DNA of 17,000 nt from Chloromonas sp. AAM2 (lineage: Eukaryota; Chlorophyta; Chlorophyceae; Chlamydomonadales; Chlamydomonadaceae). Within the stretch, counting starts at the first letter, position 1, and the number at the start of each line of letters is the position of its first letter. The DNA lies in contig QAXH01000975.1 of the NCBI GenBank assembly GCA_004335635.1, forward strand, positions 1-17,000, written 5' to 3'. The notes below the pieces were generated by a model that saw nothing but the letters and a program-made list of their open reading frames with translations, did not search any database and was not told the origin of the DNA. The position numbers and the translations under genes were made by a program. Below are positions 17,000 to 17,000 of this stretch, piece by piece.

Positions 17000-17000
17000 A

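Overview
The window reads as nuclear DNA of a green alga (Chlorophyta, most likely a chlamydomonad; this is inference). The reasons are many short exons with GT..AG introns, TGTAA polyadenylation-type signals, roughly balanced base composition, Pro/Gln/Ser-rich linkers, and a receptor-like kinase whose outer part looks like carbohydrate-binding modules. The reading frames need only the standard code: a 539-codon open exon uses CAA/CAG for Gln throughout and contains no internal TAA or TAG.

Main gene, minus strand, 14781 down to 47 and continuing past the left edge. It can be rebuilt as about 19 exons. Splice phases agree at nearly every junction; the exceptions are exon 4's 3' end and the junction between exons 14 and 15. 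The protein order is: N-terminal signal-anchor (exon 1), a CBM2-like beta-sandwich (exons 1-3, 14781-13176), a CBM3-like beta-sandwich (exons 5-9, 12688-10576), a linker (9933-10034 and 6241-6478), two tandemly duplicated Cys-rich units (6032-6117 and the start of the next exon), one transmembrane helix (5672-5746), an acidic juxtamembrane region, and a Ser/Thr (TKL-like) kinase domain (3760-47). The kinase has its Gly loop, VAVK, alphaC Glu, HRDLKPQN, DFG and APE. It carries about 170 extra residues between beta4 and beta5, and about 490 residues after helix F; the rest of its C-lobe is expected beyond position 1. A likely function is sensing a wall or extracellular-matrix polysaccharide and signalling inward. 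One apparent single-base frameshift at about 5299 interrupts the juxtamembrane exon.

Nested region, plus strand, about 6650-9740, inside a 3.45-kb intron of the kinase gene and antisense to it. It holds a decayed Fanzor gene, the eukaryotic relative of the RNA-guided nuclease TnpB. A RuvC-I-like block, the TS..C zinc-finger entry and a clear RuvC-III block (WDRDVNAARN) lie in the right order across introns. The RuvC-I Asp reads as Asn, one zinc Cys reads as Phe, there are four in-frame stops, and the C-terminus is frameshifted. Just after it is an 11-bp inverted repeat enclosing two 18-bp direct repeats, a candidate guide-RNA or element right end. Before it lies the 3' end of another plus-strand gene with an acidic tail and TGTAA signals.

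Other features: a 192-bp MITE-like element with imperfect inverted repeats and a perfect 8-bp target duplication (15799-15990), a 49-bp repeat present twice in introns of the kinase gene, a (GAA)n tract of about 93 bp, a tRNA-like remnant near 15.5 kb, and several small tandem repeats. No gene could be supported to the right of 14.8 kb.
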